Source: Prochilodus magdalenae (taxonomy: Eukaryota > Chordata > Actinopteri > Characiformes > Prochilodontidae). Taken from it: a stretch of DNA of 64,000 nt. The DNA lies in contig JAMWET010001900.1 in the NCBI GenBank assembly GCA_024036415.1, positions 32,501 through 96,500 of the forward strand, read 5' to 3'. Below the pieces are notes generated by a model. It was not told the DNA's origin. It made no database searches and worked only from the letters and a program-made list of their open reading frames with translations. Shown in pieces: positions 33,822 through 46,301 of the stretch. The first letter of the stretch is position 1. The number at the start of each line of letters is the position of its first letter. A program made the translations under genes and the position numbers.

Positions 33822-34308
33822 CGAGTCCCCATGTGTGTTTAAGGTGGTAGTACCTTCAGGCTCCTGCAGATGGCGCTGCACGAGGATGATGGGTCTATAA
33901 ACCCCTGCGGGGTGTGAGTGACGGGATCCATAGATTGGGAAGAGGTGCTACAGTGCAGGGAGTGTCTCGTTCCATGTGTGGAAAATGGCTCCAGAGCAGA
34001 TGTTAATGATTGGCTAAAAGGAGGGACTGCATGTGGGCGTGGCCAAAGACCATAGTGTGAGGAAGTAGCTGAATCTGCAGGTGTGTGGAAGCGTACGGTC
34101 ATACGGGTCTACCAGCAGTGGATACAATCCCAGTCTACAGGGAATTCTCCTCGGAACTGTGCCAGGGAAGGCCTCCACCAAATCTGGACCACCTGACCAG
34201 TTCTCTGATGTGAGAGTGTCTGAACACTGATGTGGCTACATCCAGAACCTCGTCCAGTACATGCCCAATCCAGTCCCAGCTGGTACTGGTGCTGGTGGAG
34301 GGGTTACA
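33822..34308 (+). mobile_element. Short Tc1-like element, family C, copy 2
   Basis: Near-identical to copy 1 (nine visible differences), including the helix-turn-helix segment, which here carries a one-base deletion (GTGTGAGGAAG against GTGTGAAGGAAG). The similarity extends about 20 bp left of GGTGGTAGTACC, giving AGTCCCC(C/A)TGTGTGT as the apparent left end. Confidence 0.75.
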
Positions 34309-34483
34309 GGCTGGTAGCTACGGTTCACCAGGGATTACTTTGTAGTCTGGTGAGCTCATGTTTACTTGTTGAGGATTCTGAGTCACTTCCTGTTTGGTAT
34401 ACATTCTGCTTTGTTCCTGTAATAAGACCTGAAATTACTAATAGAAACATTAAAGATGAAAGGAAATCATCAGATACAACTGT

Positions 34484-34487
34484 CTTA

Positions 34488-34519
<32 letters not shown>

Positions 34520-34635
34520 GTGTCTCTCTGTGTCTCTGTCTCTCCCTCTGTCTCTCTCTCTCTCTCTCTCTCACTCTCTCTCTGTGTCTCTCTGTGTCTC
34601 TGTCTCTCCCTCTGTCTCTCTCTCTCTCTGTCAAC
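34484..34635. repeat. (CT)n/(CTGT)n microsatellite
   Basis: CT repeats with TGTCTCTCTGTGTCTCTGTC inserts. The TGTGTCTCTCTGTGTCTCTG block occurs twice about 63 bp apart, so there is one internal duplication. It abuts the family A fragment at 34640. Confidence 0.95.
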
Positions 34636-34641
34636 CGACAG

Positions 34642-34958
34642 GAGTGAAACTTGGTGCATAGGTTAGACATTGTGAGACACGCAAATGATGCAACATCCTG
34701 TTGGTGCCAGCAGACCGTTACCACGACTGTCCTTAACACCACGTCACCGTCACCAAAGACTGCAGTGGTGTCGTACCAGACTGTCATGGAGTGACTCAGA
34801 ATGGCAGCGGGTCATCTTCAGTGACGAGTCCCGCTTTAGTCTTGGTGGAGACGCCCAACGAACCCGTGTGTGGAGGCACCGTGGTCAGCACCAAGATGAA
34901 CGTCCAGAAGACCTGGTGTCCCTCCACCTCCACCCCTACCGCACCATCTGCATGATTC
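34642..34958 (+). mobile_element. Tc1-like relic, family A, 5' half
   Basis: It starts AGGAGTGAAACTTGGTGCAT, the element's 5' side, and carries RLSWSDSEWQRVIFSDES, GGDAQRTRVWRHRGQHQDE and the LVSLHLHPYRTIC joint. It then breaks off at 34953 (CACCATCTGCATG). It confirms the same deletion joint as the longer copies. Confidence 0.85.
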
Positions 34959-35114
34959 CGTGCTGCACCCTCTCCCTACCCATGTCTCTCTCTCCCCACT
35001 CTCTTCTTTTGTACTCTCATCTATTCCTCCTACAGCTCTTGCTCATATTCTTATATATATATATAAAGCTAGATGGATAGATATAATCAGAGGATGAGAA
35101 AGGAGGAGAGAGAG
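34959..35114. other. Pyrimidine- and AT-rich spacer
   Basis: CTCTCCCTACCCATGTCTCTC then a short TA repeat. No gene. Confidence 0.5.
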
Positions 35115-36455
35115 AAACACCCACCTTGCGCTTTCACTTACTGGCCACTTTATTAGAAACACCCACCTTGTGCTTCCACTAACTGGCCACTTTATTAGAA
35201 ACACCCACCTTGTGCTTCCACTAACTGGCCACTTTATTAGAAACACCCACCTTGTGCTTGTGCTTCCATTCCCTGGCCACTTGCGCTTCCACTTAACTAC
35301 TTTATAGAAACACCTACCTTGTGCTTCCCTTATTTCACCTTGCGGCTTTCCCTGGCCACTTTATTAGAAACACCCACCTTGTGCTTCCACTCACTGGCCA
35401 CTTTATTAGAAACACCTACCTTGTGCTTCCACTAACTGGCCACTTTATTAGAAACACCCACCTTGTGCTTCTACTCACTGGCCACTTTATTTATTAGAAA
35501 TAAACATGGACTAGAAACCCACCCACCTGGTGCTTCCACTAACTGGCCACTTTATTAGAAACACCCACCTTGTGCTTCCACTAACTGGCCACTTTATTAG
35601 AAACACCCACCTTGTGCTTCCACTAACTGGCCACACTTTATTAGAAAACACCCACCTTGTGCTTCCACTTCACTGGCCACTTTATTAGAAAACACCCCCT
35701 TGTGCTTCTACTTACTAACTGGCCACTTTATTAGAAACACTAACTGGCCCACCTACACCCCTTGTGCTTCCACTAACTGCCACTTTATTAGAAACACCCA
35801 CCTTGTGGTTCCGCTAACTGGCCACTTTATTAGCAAACACCCACACCCACCTTGTGCTTCCATTCCCCTGGCCACTTTATTAGAAACACCCCTACCCCTT
35901 GTGCTTCCATTCCCTGGCCTTCCCCCACTTTATTAGAAACACCCACCTTGTGCTTCCACTTTCTTTAGGCCACGACTGGCCACTCACCTTTTATTAGAAA
36001 CACCCACCTTGTGCTTCCACTAGCTGGCCACTTTATTAGAAACACACACCTTGTGCTTCCACTCCCTGGCCACTTTATTAGAAACACCTTCCCTGTGCTT
36101 CCACTCACTGGCCACTTTATTAGAAACACCCCCTTGTGCTTCCACTCACTGGCCACTTCATTAGAAACACCCACCTTGTGCTTCCACTCACTGGCCACTT
36201 TATTAGAAACACCCACCTTGTGCTCCTGTTGGTTTCCTATAATTAGAAACACCCCCTTGTGCTTCCACTCACTCTGGCCACTTTTTTGAGAAAACACCCA
36301 CCTTGTGCTTTCACATCAAATGGCCCCCTTATTAGAAAACGTCTAACTGGCCACTAACTGGCCACTTTATTAGAAACACCTTCCCTGTGGTTCCACACAC
36401 TGGCCACTTTATTAGAAACACGTACCGTGTGCTTCATTTCAGAATGGACACTTTA
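35115..36455 (+). repeat. Satellite array 4, ~42-bp unit, noisy
   Basis: Core GGCCACTTTATTAGAAACAC with CACCTTGTGCTTCCACTAACT spacers as in arrays 2 and 3. 35260-36000 and 36230-36350 carry many small insertions, duplications and truncations (for example CCACACTTTATTAGAAAACA, TTTATTTATTAGAAATAAAC), unlike the regular ends. This is either a decayed centre or sequence error. Confidence 0.93.
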
Positions 36456-37734
36456 TTGGAAACGCCCACCATACAGGTCCACTACACAGATGACCATTCT
36501 CTCCAAAGCCGTGTGGTAACGGGAGTCGTAGCCTGAGTTCCGAACGAGTTTGTCTCCGTCAGACACTGATGTGGCAGTACAGACGAATGGGTTGCCAGAG
36601 AGCGTTAGCCCGTTCCACGTGCTCCGTCACTAGGCTGGATGCAAATACATCATCATCATAGATTTATGGACTTCCTGTCTCAGAACCCACTCTGTTTTTC
36701 CTTCTGGTTTGAAGGTCCGTATGAAATATAGATGAGTCACAGTCCCAGGGAACGGCATGCAGGCTGAGTCTCTCTCTGGACCCATTGTTTTCCTGTCTGC
36801 TCTCTTAGTGCTAAGCCTTGTTTATTAGAGGCACTGAGTCAACTAAGGAGAGCCTGTCACTGTTCTAAAATAGAGGCGGAACCTTTTGGAACATCATTTT
36901 TTAAACGCCTGCTGCCGCTATGTGCTAGCACACAGCTGTTTCGAGAGCAGGTGGAAGTTTGGTCGCGGCTCACTACGGTGGAGATGCATTGGATGCATCT
37001 CAGTGGAGAACCTCGGTGCTAGCTCCAAGCCTCACTGCATTCATTAGGCATGACCTACGACTCCCGTCTCTCCCGGAAAAACAACACCAGGTCTCTGGAA
37101 AGCTTTCCCGACACTAGGCCTTTCCCCGTTTCAGCACCGCGGACAGCTCCCTCATATACATAATGCTGAAAATTAATGAGCAGCGCTTTCCGAAGGCGCT
37201 TTAGATGGGAGGGCTGGGGTGTCAGGGGAAAAATACAGACTCATTTGACTGGAAAGTGAATTTAAGATTCCGAAATGGGGAAAAAAGGGGAAAACGTGTT
37301 CAGAGAGGTTCCATTACGGCTTTAAAACAGTACCACATCCAGCGCTCTCAGAGGGCCTGTTTTTGTACCACCCCTCTAGTTAATGCTTTTTGTATTCACT
37401 ACTGTTCGGAAAGTTTCTCCCACAGAGGACGTCTACTTTCTCTCGGAATTCTGTTGTTCCGATAAAGTCCATTCTAATCAGGGGGATGCTTTCTCAGTGA
37501 TGTGCAGCACTGTGCGATTCTTCCACTGGAATGTTTAACAAAGCATTATAAAGGAAATCCATGTTGGGTGAGTTTGCCTGGCCTGGCCACTTTATCAGAA
37601 ACCCTCCTTTGGAGCTCCACCATGCTGGTCCTCCTCGCAGCTCATCTGGTGATGCATAGCCGTGCATTGTGTTAGCCCCTCTACACTCCTCCATCAGCCT
37701 TCATTACTGAGTGGACCACTGAGTGGAAGTACAA
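36456..37734. other. Island between facing satellite arrays
   Basis: About 1.3 kb lacking tandem repeats. The left array has the core on + and the right array on -, the arrangement expected of two inverted terminal repeats around an interior. No transposase frame is visible in the island. A diverged single core (TGGCCACTTTATCAGAAACC) is at 37583-37602. AATTTAAGATTCC and AATTAATGAGCAGCG are AT-rich motifs of unknown meaning. Confidence 0.45.
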
Positions 37735-38690
37735 GGCAGGTGTTTCCAATAAAGTGGCCAGTTAGTGGACTTCCAAGGTAGGTGTTTCCAATAAAGTGGC
37801 CAGGTAGTGGAAGTACAGTGTTGGTGTTTCTAATAAAGTTGCAAATAAGTGGAATCAGAAGGTACATGTTTCAGTTAGTGGGAGTGTTTCTGATAAAGTG
37901 GCCAGTCAGTGGGAGTGTTTCTGATAAAGTGGCCAGTCAGTGGGAGTGTTTCTGATAAAGTGGCCAGTCAGTGGCAGTGTTTCTGATAAAGTGGCCAGTC
38001 AGTGGGAGTGTTTCTGATAAAGTGGCCAGTCAGTGGGAGTGTTTCTGATAAAGTGGCCAGTCAGTGGGAGTGTTTCTGATAAAGTGGCCAGTCAGTGGGA
38101 GTGTTTCTGATAAAGTGGCCAGTCAGTGGGAGTGTTTCTGATAAAGTGGCCAGTTAGTGGGAGTGTTTCTGATAAAGTGGCCAGTTAGTGGGAGTGTTTC
38201 TGATAAAGTGGCCAGTCAGTGGGAGTGTTTCTGATAAAGTGGCCAGTCAGTGGGAGTGTTTCTGATAAAGTGGCCAGTCAGTGGGAGTGTTTCTGATAAA
38301 GTGGCCAGTCAGTGGGAGTGTTTCTGGGGTGTTTCTGATAAAGTGGCAGTGAGGATGGAGTGGTTTCTGATAAAGTGGCCAGTCAGTGGGGGTGCTTCTG
38401 ATAAAGTGAGTGGGAGTGTTTCTGATAAAGTGGCCAGTCAGTGGGAGTGTTTCTGATAAAGTGGCCAGTCAGTGGGAGTGTTTCTGATAAAGTGGCCAGT
38501 CAGTGGGAGTGTTTCTGATAAAGTGGCCAGTCAGTGGGAGTGTTTCTGATAAAGTGGCCAGTCAGTGGGAGTGTTTCTGATAAAGTGGCCAGTCAGTGGG
38601 AGTGTTTCTGATAAAGTGGCCAGTGAGTGGGAGTGTTTCTGATAAAGTGGCCAGTCAGTGGGAGTGTTTCTGATAAAGTGGCCGGGCTGT
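37735..38690 (-). repeat. Satellite array 5, mostly 31-bp unit, ~26 copies
   Basis: The first units (37735-37870) are of the longer type with GGAAGTACA spacers. From 37875 the unit is GATAAAGTGGCCAGTCAGTG + GGAGTGTTTCT (31 bp). It shares the AAAGTGGCC core with the other arrays, but the spacer has shrunk to the CAGTCAGTGGGAG segment. 38330-38420 is a disturbed stretch. Because 31 is not a multiple of three, no long frames form. Confidence 0.95.
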
Positions 38691-39121
38691 GTTGTTATTC
38701 CCTATGTGTATTCCGCTGCTCCGTCTGTGAGTTTGTGAGTCCAGGGTACAAGGCTGTCCCGCTTCACCCCCGGAGTGTGGGTTGGAAGTGATGCCGAGCG
38801 TTCAGTTTGATCCGGATGAGCATCCTCTCCCGCTGTGTTAGGGCGGTCAGTTGGGAAGCAGTGTCCAGTGTCTCCACTCACTTCCCCTCAAACGCTTCCA
38901 CGTCTTAGACACCCCCGCCTATCGCCTGCTGACGCCCCACCGCCCGCCGTCTGCCCGTGAAGGTCCGAGCGCTTCAGATGTCCTGGCTCCGGGTTCTCCG
39001 TGTTTTGGTGTTGGGATTTACCCAACTCAGCTCTAATTATTTCAGCTTGATTAGAATTTGGGTTTCCTCCAAGACCTTATCTGACTGGACACCAAATCAG
39101 AGTCAGAGCTGAATGGGCTGC
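38691..39121. other. Single-copy DNA, no gene seen
   Basis: GC-moderate sequence ending in CAGCTCTAATTATTTCAGCT and TTGATTAGAATTTGGG. No convincing frame. Confidence 0.4.
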
Positions 39122-39122
39122 T

Positions 39123-39168
<46 letters not shown>

Positions 39169-39345
39169 TCTGTATCTTTGTCTCTCTCTCTCTCTCTCTC
39201 TCTCTCCCTATCTTTGTCTCTCTCTCTCTTTCTCTCCCCTTCTGTCTAATCTTTGTCTTTCTTTTCCCCTCTTTTTGTTTCTTCCTCTTTCTCTGTCTTT
39301 GTGTCTCCTCTCTCTCTCTCCCTCCCTCCCCCCCTCTCTTAGTCC
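39122..39345. repeat. (CT)n-rich microsatellite
   Basis: CT repeats with TGTATCTTTGTCTCTC inserts, grading into imperfect pyrimidine sequence. Followed at 39395-39530 by a purine-rich stretch (GAGGTAAAGAAGGTGAAGG) on the same strand. Confidence 0.93.
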
Positions 39346-39670
39346 TGTTCCCAGTGTTAACCGAGTCTCTCATTTCTCCCATTTCATCATCACACCCTGT
39401 AAAGAGAGGAAGAGAGGGATGGAGAGAGCGGTGAGAGAGGTGTACAAGCCCAAGGAGGTAAAGAAGGTGAAGGACCTAGAGAAAAAGCAGGAGGTGAAGG
39501 AGATGAAGGAGGTTCAGGAGAAGGGGAAGGAGACGTGTGTATTTATGTTTTTATTTATTTACTACAGAAACGATCAGATAAATAAACAGCTCCGTCGTCT
39601 GACTCTCTGCTCTTACTGGTCCTTTAAGGACAAAGGGATGTAGGAAGCTGTGGAGTGGATGAGTGGATTG

Positions 39671-39710
<40 letters not shown>

Positions 39711-39861
39711 CTCTATCTCTCTTTCTCTGTCCCACCCTCTCTGTCCCCCCTCTCTCTCTATCTCTCTCTCTCTCTCTCTCCTCGCTCCTCTCTCTTTCTG
39801 TCTCTCTCTCTGTCTCCCTCTCTCTCTCTTTCTCTCTCTCTCTCGGTCCCACCCTCTCTGA

Positions 39862-39898
<37 letters not shown>

Positions 39899-39945
39899 GC
39901 TCCTCTCTCTCTGTCTCTCTCTCTGTCCCCCCCTCTCTCTCCACA
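39671..39945. repeat. Compound (TA)n and (CT)n microsatellite
   Basis: A TA block (39687-39710) inside CT repeats. The segment CCCACCCTCTCTG(T/A)CCCCCC occurs near 39730 and 39848, and CTCTCCTCGCTCCTCTCTCT occurs twice, showing an internal duplication of about 118 bp. Confidence 0.93.
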
Positions 39946-40269
39946 CCCCTGAATAACTCCCTGAAGCTGTTTATTCATTCATCAAGAAATGGAGTGATAA
40001 ACACGTCTGATCCTTCCAGACAGACGAGTGCAGGGCGGGTCAGCGAGTCAGCACACTCTGATATTTAAAAGACGTTTCATCTTTTAAACCCCTCACACAT
40101 TCATAGCCTTAATATGAACAACTCAACACTAACACTAACACTAACACTACACTACACTAACACTAACACTAATGACAACAAAACCAACATCATTAGAACA
40201 AACACCATAACAACAAATATATAACTAACATTACACATGACTAATTATAATATATATAATATAACTAAT
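39946..40269. other. Spacer with (AACACT)n at 40121-40172
   Basis: Short AACACTAACACT repeats next to AT-rich DNA (TAATTATAATATATATAATA) that borders the 12-bp array. No gene. Confidence 0.6.
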
Positions 40270-43200
40270 AAAATATCTACTACTACAGTCACCTCTACAG
40301 TCACTACTACAGTCACTACTACAGTCACTACTACAGTCACTACTACAGACACCACTACAGTCACTACTACAGTCACTACTACAGTCACCTCTACAGTCAC
40401 TACTACAGTCACTACTACAGACACCTCTACAGTCACTACTACAGTCACTACTACAGACACCTCTACAGTCACTACTACAGTCACTACTAAAGTCACTACT
40501 ACTGTCACTACTACTGTCACCTCTACAGTCACTACTACAGACACTACTACAGTCACTACTACAGTCACTACTACTGTCACTACTACAGTCACTACTACTG
40601 TCACTACTACAGTCACTACTACAGTCACTACTACAGTCACTACTACTGTCATCTCTGCAGTCACTACTACAGTCACTACTACTGTCACCTCTACAGTCAC
40701 TACTACAGTCACTACTACTGTCACTACTACAGTCACTACTACAGACACTACTACAGTCACTACTACAGTCACTACTACTGTCACTACTACAGTCACTACT
40801 ACTGTCACTACTACAGTCACTACTACTGTCATCTCTGCAGTCACTACTACAGTCACTACTACTGTCACCTCTACAGTCACTACTACAGTCACTACTACTG
40901 ACATACACCCATTTTTACTACACGTCACCACTACAGTCACCTCTACAGTACTACTACAGTCACTACAGTCACCACTACGTACACACTAACTACAGTCACC
41001 TCTACAGTCACTACTACAGTCACTACTACAGACACCTCTACAGTCACTACTACAGTCACTACTACAGACACCTCTACAGTCACTACTACAGTCACTACTA
41101 AAGTCACTACTACTGTCACCTCTACAGTCACTACTACAGTCAATACTACAGTCACTACTACAGTCACTACTACTGTCACCTCTACAGTCACTACTACAGA
41201 CACTACTACAGTCACTACTACAGACACCTCTACAGTCACTACTACTGTCACTACTACAGTCACTACTACTGTCACTACTACAGTCACTACTACAGTCACT
41301 ACTACTGTCACTACTACAGTCACTACTACAGTCACTACTACTGTCACTACTACAGTCACTACTACTGTCACCTCTACAGTCACTACTACAGTCACTACTA
41401 CAGTCACTACTACTGTCACCACTATAGTCACTACTACAGTCACTACTACTGTCACCTCTACAGTCACTACTACAGACACCTCTACAGTCACTACTACTGT
41501 CACTACTACAGTCACTACTACTGTCACTACTACAGTCACTACTACTGTCACTACTACAGTCACTACTACTGTCACTACTACAGTCACTACTACAGTCACT
41601 ACTACAGACACCTCTACAGTCACTACTACTGTCACTACTACAGTCACTACTACTGTCACTACTACAGACACTACTACTGTCACTACTACAGTCACTACTA
41701 CAGTCACTACTACTGTCACTTCTACAGTCACTACTACAGACACCTCTACAGTCACTACTACAGACACCTCTACAGTCACTACTACTGTCACTACTACAGT
41801 CACTACTACAGTCACTACTACTGTCACTACTACAGTCACTACTACTGTCACTACTACAGTCACTACTACAGTCACTACTACTGTCACCTCTACAGTCACT
41901 ACTACAGACACCTCTACAGTCACTACTACAGACACCTCTACAGTCACTACTACTAACGCACGTTCACTACTACAGTCACTACTGGTCCAACAGTCACCAT
42001 ACTCCCACCCTGTCATTTACTATCTGCAGTCACTACTACAGTCACTACTACTGTCACCTCTACAGTCACTACTACAGACACCTCTACAGTCACTACTACT
42101 GTCACTACTACAGTCACTACTACTGTCACTACTACAGTCACTACTACTGTCACTACTACAGACACTACTACAAACTCTACTACTGTCACTACTAGTCACT
42201 ACTACAGTCACTACTACAGTCACTACTACAGTCACTACTACAGACACCTCTACAGTCACTACTACAGTCACTACTACTGTCACTACTACAGTCACTACTA
42301 CTGTCACTACTACTGTCACTACTACAGTCACTACTACAGTCACTACTACTGTCACCTCTACAGTCACTACTACAGACACTACTACTGTCACTACTACAGA
42401 CACTACTACAGTCACTACTACTGTCACCTCTACAGTCACTACTACTGTCACTACTACAGACACCTCTACAGTCACTACTACTGTCACTACTACTGTCACC
42501 TCTACAGTCACTACTACAGACACTACTACAGTCACTACTACTGTCACCTCTACAGTCACTACTACAGACACCTCTACAGTCACTACTACTGTCACTACTA
42601 CAGACACCTACTGACACACTTCACTACTACAAGTCACTACTACTACGGTCACCTACTGGGCACTACTACAGTCACTACTACTGTCACCTCTACAGTCACT
42701 ACTACTGTCACCTCTACAGTCACTACTACTGTCACCTCTAAAGTCACTAATACAGTCACTACTACTGTCACCTCTACAGTCACTACTACAGTCACTACTA
42801 CTGTCACTACTACAGTCACCTCTACAGTCACTACTACAGACACTACTACAGACACTACTACTGTCACTACTACAGACACTACTACAGTCACTACTACAGA
42901 CACTACTCACTACTACAGACACTAATACAGTCACTACTACTGTCACCACTACAGATACTACTACAGACACTACTACAGTCACCACTACAGACACCTCTAC
43001 AGTCACTACTACAGACACCTCTACAGTCACTACTACTGTCACTACTACAGACACTACTACAGTCACTACTACTGTCACTACTACAGACACTACTACATTA
43101 CTCTACACTACTACTGTCACTACTACAGACACTACTACTAGTCACTACTACAGTCACTACTACTGTTCCACTACTACAGTCACTACTACAGTACACTACT

Positions 43201-44815
43201 ACAGTCACTACTACAGTCAGGCTGTACTAAACTACTACAGATACTACTACAGACACTACTACTGTCATTACTAGAGTCACTACTACAGACACTACCACTG
43301 TCACTACTACAGTCACTACTACAGTCACTACTACTGTCACTACTACTGTCACCTCTACAGTCACTACTACAGACACTACTACAGTCACTACTACTGTCAC
43401 CTCTACAGTCACTACTACAGACACCTCTACAGTCACTACTACTGTCACTACTACAGACACCTCTACAGTCACTACTACAAACACTACTACAGTCACTACT
43501 ACTGTCACTACTACAGTCACTACTACTGTCACCTCTACAGTCACTACTACTGTCACCTCTACAGTCACTACTACTGTCACCTCTAAAGTCACTAATACAG
43601 TCACTACTACTGTCACCTCTACAGACACTACTACAGACACTACTACTGTCACCACTACAGACTCTACTACAGTCACTACTACAGTCACTACTACAAACTC
43701 TACTACAGTCAGCACTACAGACACTACTAGTCACTACTACAGTCACTACTACAGACAATACTACAGACTCTACTACAGTCACTACTACAGACACCTCTAC
43801 AGTCACTACTACAGACACTACTACTGTCACCACTACAGTTACTACTACAGACACCTCTACAGTCACTACTACTGTCACCACTACAGACTCTACTACAGTC
43901 ACTACTACAGACTTTACTACAGTCAGCACTACAGACACTACTACAGACACCTCTACAGTCACTACTACTGTCACTACTACAGACACTACTACAGTCACTA
44001 CTACTGTCACTACTACAGACACTACTACTGTCACTACTACAGTCACTACTACTGTCACTACTACAGACACTACTACAAACTCTACTACTGTCACTACTAC
44101 AGACACTACTACAGACACTACTACTGTCATTACTAGAGTCACTACTACAGACACTACCACTGTCACTACTACAGTCACTACTACAGACACTACTACTCTC
44201 ACTACTACAGGCACTACTACTGTCACTACTACAGTCACTACTACAGACACTACTACTGTCACTACTACAGACACTACTACAGACATCACTACAGACACCA
44301 CTACTGTCACTACTACAGACACTACTACTGTCACTACTACTGTCACTACTACAGTCACTACTACAGACACTACTACAGTCACTACTACAGACACTACTAC
44401 AGTCACCACTACAGTCACTACTACAGTCACTACTACAGACACTACTACAGTCACTACTACAGACACTACTACAGTCACTACTACAGACACTACTACAGTC
44501 ACTACTACAGACACTACTACAGACACTACTACAGTCACTACTACAGACACTACTACAGTCACTACTACAGACACTACTACAGTCACTACTACAGACACTA
44601 CTACAGTCACTACTACAGACACTACTACAGACTCTACTACAGAGACTACTACAGACACTACTACAGTCACCACTACAGACTCTACTACAGACACTTTACT
44701 ACAGTCACTACTACAGACTCTACTACAGACACTACTACTGTCACCACTACAGACACTACTACTGTCACTAGTAGACACTACTACAGACTCTACTACAGAC
44801 ACTGCTATAGTTAAG
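40270..44815 (+). repeat. 12-bp minisatellite, ~4.5 kb
   Basis: Unit ACTACTACAGTC with variants ACTACTACTGTC, ACCTCTACAGTC and ACTACTACAGAC; the last dominates on the right (43.9-44.8 kb). Period 12 leaves all frames open in places (TTVTTTVT on +, VVVTVEVT and SSDCSSDC on -; up to 558 codons), which are artefacts. Block duplications are visible: ATCTCTGCAG at 40651 and 40831 (180 bp), CTCTAAAGTCACTAATACAG at 42736 and 43581. Breaks in phase occur at 40905-40990, 41950-42030, 42605-42660 and 43095-43230. Confidence 0.97.
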
Positions 44816-45334
44816 AGTGATATGAAAGTGTGTGCCCTGTGCTGGGTGCCTGTCCACTGCACTGTCCTTTCAGAGATTAATCCAGCTCTTCTCCGTGCGG
44901 ACTAAATTCGGTAAGTCCGAGCGATAATGCAGATCCGGAATGTGGAGGACTGTGGATTATTCTCAGGCTGGTTATTTCTATGAACCGTTTTTACTGCGTC
45001 TGGGAGACTCACTGCAGAGCGTGTGTGGGGGACATTCACCCTCAGGCTCTCTCTCTCACACACACTGTGTGTGGTGATATTCTGTTCACTGAGTATGTAT
45101 GTGTGGGGAAGCTGTGGTACGTTCAGTTGAGGCAGAATGATGAACAAGCAGCACCAACTTAACACCAAAGTACAGACCTGTGTGAAAGGCAGTGATCTTC
45201 ATTCCTGTAACCTTCACTCAAGGGTACTCAGTTAGGTTCCTTAGGTTCTCCTTTTCTCCCAGGTTCTCCCAGGAGACGTTTCTGAGGAGATCAGATGCAC
45301 AGAGAAAACAACCACCTGGAGAATCTGGCAGACC
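44816..45334. other. No gene recognised
   Basis: Ordinary mixed sequence. Short frames (44902-45168 -, 44980-45162 +) have no domain. Confidence 0.4.
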
Positions 45335-45660
45335 ACCAACAAGGCCCCCCCAAGCATGATCATTCAGGGCAGATCCCAAAAATCTAACCCACAGCCATAC
45401 CGGTCCCGCACTCCTCTATGAGTCATTTATTCATCCCTCGTTTCTCCCATAGAGTCCCATTCATTTTTACCCCCATTCAAACTGTATTGTCTCCTTTAAC
45501 CTGCAGTCACCAAACAGCATGCCCTCACTCAGGGCAGATCCCCAAACTCTAACCCACAGCCATACTGGCCCTGCACTCCTCTATGAGTCATTTATTCATC
45601 CCTCGTTCCTCCCATTGACTATCATTCATTTTTAGCAACCGGCTAGCAACAAGCTCAGGC
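45335..45660 (+). repeat. Dispersed repeat, two tandem ~190-bp modules
   Basis: GGGCAGATCCC(A/C)AAA, CTAACCCACAGCCATAC, GCACTCCTCTATGAGTCATT, TATTCATCCCTCGTT occur in order starting near 45348 and again near 45533. The reverse-oriented relative is at 5385-5640. Same family; identity unknown. Confidence 0.75.
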
Positions 45661-46300
45661 TGCACGATCTCTCCGCATCTTCACCAGGACATACCCGTCT
45701 CTAGTTACAGTGTCTTCCTTATTGTCCCTCTTTGAGTGCACCCCCCATCCTGAGCACTTCCCCTCCGCTCGTAGCCAACATGCCTCTCTCTCAGAGTCTT
45801 AATTGCAGTTTTCTACAAACCTGCCCTGGAGGAACGAGGACAGGAGCGCTCTGAATTATTTATAAGAAGTGTGTCAGACGATTTATAAGGAGTTGTTAAT
45901 TTAAAATTTAGAATCAGAGGACTCCTTTTATTAACCTTTCCCAGGAACGGCGCTAAATTATAATTACGTGATGAGGCGTCGCTGATTGGCGCTGGCTGCC
46001 GTGTAGACGGAGTGTAATAACATATTTATTTCACAGCTGTAGCCACACAGCGCGCGAATAAAACCTCCTCTGGTTTCTTATGGAGAGACTGGGTCCCTCA
46101 TAATTGCTCCCATTAGCTCTCCCTCTCAGTGAGAGGTTGTGTGGGCTTGAGAGCAGAGGCCTCGCTCTAATGTCCGTAATGATTAGTGTCTCTACTTGTG
46201 GACTGACCCCTTGACCTCTGAGCTACTGTAGAGCAAAGAAACGATGTGTTAAGTACTCTCGGAGGCTCCGAGAAACCGGACGAGCGTCAGCAAGCGCACG
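45661..46300. other. Single-copy DNA, possible non-coding element
   Basis: 45840-46080 has GAATTATTTATAAGAAG, GCTAAATTATAATTACGTG, GCGCGAATAAAACC and similar AT cores amid mixed sequence. No coding frame. Resembles conserved non-coding DNA in style only. Confidence 0.35.
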
Positions 46301-46301
46301 C

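Noticed and set aside
40121..40172. Telomere-like repeat
   Set aside because: The unit is AACACT, not the vertebrate TTAGGG/CCCTAA.
43186..44862. 558-codon valine/serine-rich frame on the - strand
   Set aside because: Product of the 12-bp tandem repeat; no domain, and open in several phases.
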